Positions 61,911-64,000 of a stretch of 64,000 nucleotides of DNA are shown one piece after another. The DNA lies in NCBI RefSeq assembly GCF_900177645.1, contig NZ_FXAO01000001.1, positions 832,712 through 896,711 of the forward strand, read 5' to 3'. Below the pieces are notes generated by a model. That model saw only the letters and a list, made by a program, of their open reading frames with translations. It was not told the origin of the DNA and ran no database searches. Source of the DNA: Arenibacter troitsensis. Lineage in GTDB: Bacteria; Bacteroidota; Bacteroidia; Flavobacteriales; Flavobacteriaceae. A program made the translations under genes and the position numbers. Position 1 is the stretch's first letter; each line of letters begins with the position of its first letter.

Positions 61911-62747
61911 TTAATGTTCTTTGGTACCATTAATGGCATTAAATAATTGGATACATTCCATTGCTTCCTTAACATCGTGTACCCTTAAAATTTTGGTTCC
62001 TTGGGTAAGTGCGTACATATGTAGCGCAGTACTGCCGTTCAAAGCATGTTCCGGACTGGTTTGGAGTAGTCTGTAAATCATGGATTTTCTGCTTATTCCA
62101 GTCAAAATGGGCAGGTCTATGTTGTGAAGCAGATTAAAATTTTTGAGAATTTCATAGTTCTGTTCCAAGGTTTTTGCGAATCCAAAACCGGGATCAATAA
62201 TGATGTCGTTAATACCTGAAGCCCTGGCCAGGGCTACTTTTTCCGAAAAATAAAAGAGTATTTCCCCCAATAAGTTTTCGTAATGGCTCATGCCCTGCAT
62301 GGTTTTGGGACTACCTTTCATATGCATCATTATATAGGGAGCTTGGTGCTTCCCAACTATTTCCAATAATTTTGGATCCAAATCGCCGGCAGAAATATCG
62401 TTGATTATTGCCGCACCTAGGCCCAGGCATTCTTCGGCAACCCTACTTCTAAAGGTGTCAATGGAAATAATTATGTTTGGGAACTGCTTTATCAAGAGAT
62501 CAACAATGGGGGTAATTCGAGCCAGTTCCTCTCTTTCATCTACATGATCGGCACCTGGCCTGGAACTATAAGCGCCAATATCTATGAAACTTGCCCCATT
62601 GGCCAACATAGTTTCTACCTGGGCAATAATCTCTGTTTTGCCTTTGTATTTACCACCATCAAAGAAGGAGTCGGGAGTAATATTGATTATTCCCATTACT
62701 CTGGGGGTGTTTAAGTCCAATAAGTTTCCTTTGCAATTGATGGTCAT
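61911..62747 (-). CDS. folP: dihydropteroate synthase FolP
   Basis: This is the 278-residue folate enzyme that joins pterin pyrophosphate to p-aminobenzoate. MGIINITPDSFFDGGKY is the N-terminal pterin motif. IDIGAYSSRPGA, IIIDPGFGFAKT and GISRKSMI follow in the normal order. It is the sulfonamide target. Divergent from DUF1599, it keeps the common Bacteroidota synteny folP / DUF1599 / DoxX-like. Confidence 0.96.
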   Translation of the reverse strand: MTINCKGNLLDLNTPRVMGIINITPDSFFDGGKYKGKTEIIAQVETMLANGASFIDIGAYSSRPGADHVDEREELARITPIVDLLIKQFPNIIISIDTFRSRVAEECLGLGAAIINDISAGDLDPKLLEIVGKHQAPYIMMHMKGSPKTMQGMSHYENLLGEILFYFSEKVALARASGINDIIIDPGFGFAKTLEQNYEILKNFNLLHNIDLPILTGISRKSMIYRLLQTSPEHALNGSTALHMYALTQGTKILRVHDVKEAMECIQLFNAINGTKEH

Positions 62748-62855
62748 GTTTTTTATACGATAAAGGGGAGTAAAACTTTTGGTAGTTAAGTTTAAATCTC
62801 GATTTTTGAATAGTTTAAAATTTTAAGCGAAATTTACACAAATTAGAAAGATTAA

Positions 62856-63404
62856 ATGCATAATACTTCCGAGCAATACAATGCCGTTATTAAAGTTTGT
62901 AGGGAACTTTTCCTGAAAAAGATGCAAGATTACGGTAGTGCATGGCGAATATTAAGGCTTCCATCACTTACAGATCAAATTTATATCAAGGCGCAACGCA
63001 TTAGAAGTTTACAGGAGAATGAAGTGCGAAAGGTGGATGAAGATGAGGTTTCCGAGTTTATCGGAATTATTAATTATTCCATCATGGCCTTGATTCAAAT
63101 CGAAAAAGGAGTAGTTGATCAACCAGATCTTTCTGCAGGGGAAGCTGTTGCCTTATTTGATAAGCACATTGCCATCACAAAAACCTTAATGGAAAACAAG
63201 AACCACGACTATGGGGAAGCCTGGAGGGAGATGAGAGTGAGTTCACTTACAGATTTAATTTTGCAGAAGTTGTTGCGGGTTAAGCAAATAGAGGACAATA
63301 AAGGAAAAACATTGGTCAGTGAAGGGATAGGTGCCAACTATCAGGATATGATCAATTATGCCGTATTTGCAATGATACATCTCGGAGAAAAGACAACATC
63401 TTAA
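62856..63404 (+). CDS. DUF1599 protein with internal duplication
   Basis: The 182-residue protein contains two copies of the same unit. Residues about 15-50 have KKMQDYGSAWRILRLPSLTD, and about 110-145 have ENKNHDYGEAWREMRVSSLTD, each followed by an L/I-rich KxxRxxxLE helix. Conserved polar residues (K-x-x-DYG-x-AWR) appear in both halves, so a nucleotide- or metal-binding site is possible. The family's function is unknown to me. It is 80 bases before the DoxX-like gene, and the pair is syntenic in Bacteroidota. Confidence 0.9.
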   Translation: MHNTSEQYNAVIKVCRELFLKKMQDYGSAWRILRLPSLTDQIYIKAQRIRSLQENEVRKVDEDEVSEFIGIINYSIMALIQIEKGVVDQPDLSAGEAVALFDKHIAITKTLMENKNHDYGEAWREMRVSSLTDLILQKLLRVKQIEDNKGKTLVSEGIGANYQDMINYAVFAMIHLGEKTTS

Positions 63405-63484
63405 TTTCCATATTTGACCCTGGCTAAAAAGGCCGACAATTAATAATATCTAGTAATTTATAAAAATCGGAATCGTATTATAAT

Positions 63485-64000
63485 ATGAAGTATATAGTGA
63501 CTTTGTGCCGTTTAATTGTTGGCGTTTTATTTATTATCAGCGGATTTATTAAATTGAACGACCCCGTTGGGTTTTCTTTTAAGTTGGAGGAATACTTTAG
63601 TCCGGGAGTATTGGATTTGGGATTTTTGATGCCCTATGCATTGGGAATTTCTATTTTTGTGGTAATTCTGGAGGTATTGTTAGGGGTAATGTTATTGATA
63701 GGTTTCAGAGCTAGAATTACCGTTTGGAGCCTGCTTTTGATGATCATTTTCTTTACTTTTCTTACCTTTTATTCCGCATATTTTAACAAGGTTACCGATT
63801 GTGGCTGTTTTGGGGATGCCATAAAATTAACACCTTGGGAATCCTTTACCAAGGACGTGGTTTTATTAGTGCTTATTGTTATACTTTTTTTAAAGTCAAA
63901 GTATATCGGATCGCCTTTTGGTGATAGTTCCAAAAGACTTATTGTAGGGATTAGTTTATTGGTTAGTGCTATCTTTGCATATTATGTGCTTAATCATTTA
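63485..64000 (+). CDS. DoxX-like (BT_3928 family) membrane protein, 3' end outside the window
   Basis: The 172 visible codons encode an N-terminal helix (CRLIVGVLFIISGFIKLNDP) and then SYSFKLEEYF-like and GISIFVVILEVLLGVMLLIG segments. VTDCGCFGDAIKLTPWESFTKDVVLL follows, with further helices to the edge. The DCGCFGD pair of cysteines is typical of DoxX/MauE-like relatives in Bacteroidota. It probably has a thiol or respiratory role, but this is not known. The gene is truncated by the window end. Confidence 0.82.
   Translation, partial: MKYIVTLCRLIVGVLFIISGFIKLNDPVGFSFKLEEYFSPGVLDLGFLMPYALGISIFVVILEVLLGVMLLIGFRARITVWSLLLMIIFFTFLTFYSAYFNKVTDCGCFGDAIKLTPWESFTKDVVLLVLIVILFLKSKYIGSPFGDSSKRLIVGISLLVSAIFAYYVLNHL

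Overview
The window looks like a chromosomal segment of a marine member of the Flavobacteriaceae (Bacteroidota). The DNA is AT-rich, there are few Shine-Dalgarno sites, and promoter elements resemble the Bacteroidota form (TAnnTTTG). Family content agrees: a TonB receptor with a carboxypeptidase-like N-terminal domain, a sulfatase, DUF4293, a Rho with a long polar insert, and the order folP / DUF1599 / DoxX-like. Arenibacter, Maribacter or Zobellia relatives are plausible, but this is not proven. I saw no rRNA, tRNA, CRISPR array, transposase or prophage.

Layout. 0-4 kb: the start of a MerR regulator, a FUSC-family membrane protein and NhaA. 4-7.7 kb: a siderophore receptor plus PepSY-TM pair behind a nested palindromic operator. 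8-13.3 kb: a UspA protein, two poorly known proteins, an SBF-like transporter and a sulfatase. 13.4-25.7 kb: an exopolysaccharide-type cluster (response-regulator/glycosyltransferase fusion, giant GT-C-like membrane protein, lipoprotein, membrane-anchored GH5-like hydrolase, GT4, flippase, TPR/beta-barrel protein). 25.7-32.4 kb: one tight leftward operon with a CheY protein, H-NOX (heme/NO sensor), multi-PAS kinase, FIST protein (the NosP domain type), a second kinase, Hpt and a LytTR regulator. 32.5-37.8 kb: acyl-CoA catabolism (APH-like kinase, acyl-CoA dehydrogenase, MaoC-crotonase fusion, two SDRs). 38-52.9 kb: a stress-flavoured stretch (Dps, AraC, DUF5670 and DUF1328 mini-proteins, CHASE3-PAS kinase with its regulator, MscS, DUF2254, SSADH, nitroreductase). 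53.5-64 kb: mostly housekeeping (rho, truA, ABC exporter, cdaA, folP, DUF1599, DoxX-like).

The main discovery candidate is a regulatory circuit joining the two central blocks. Four leftward promoters (the H-NOX operon itself, the REC-GT2 fusion, the GT4 and the flippase) each carry a 13-bp direct repeat, core T-R-TAGA-nn-A-n-TGG, in two copies at exactly 21-bp pitch. Each lies 28-29 bp upstream of a (TA)nnTTTG-like -7 element and lacks a good -33 TTG. Two helical turns between direct half-sites is the usual architecture for LytTR regulators, and the operon encodes one. The inferred system is: NO (or another signal) sensed by H-NOX and FIST, then two histidine kinases, Hpt and LytTR regulator controlling transcription of the glycan genes. 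A second branch would be phosphorylation of a glycosyltransferase through its own receiver domain. The repeat geometry, gene order and domains are read from the sequence; the signal flow is inference.
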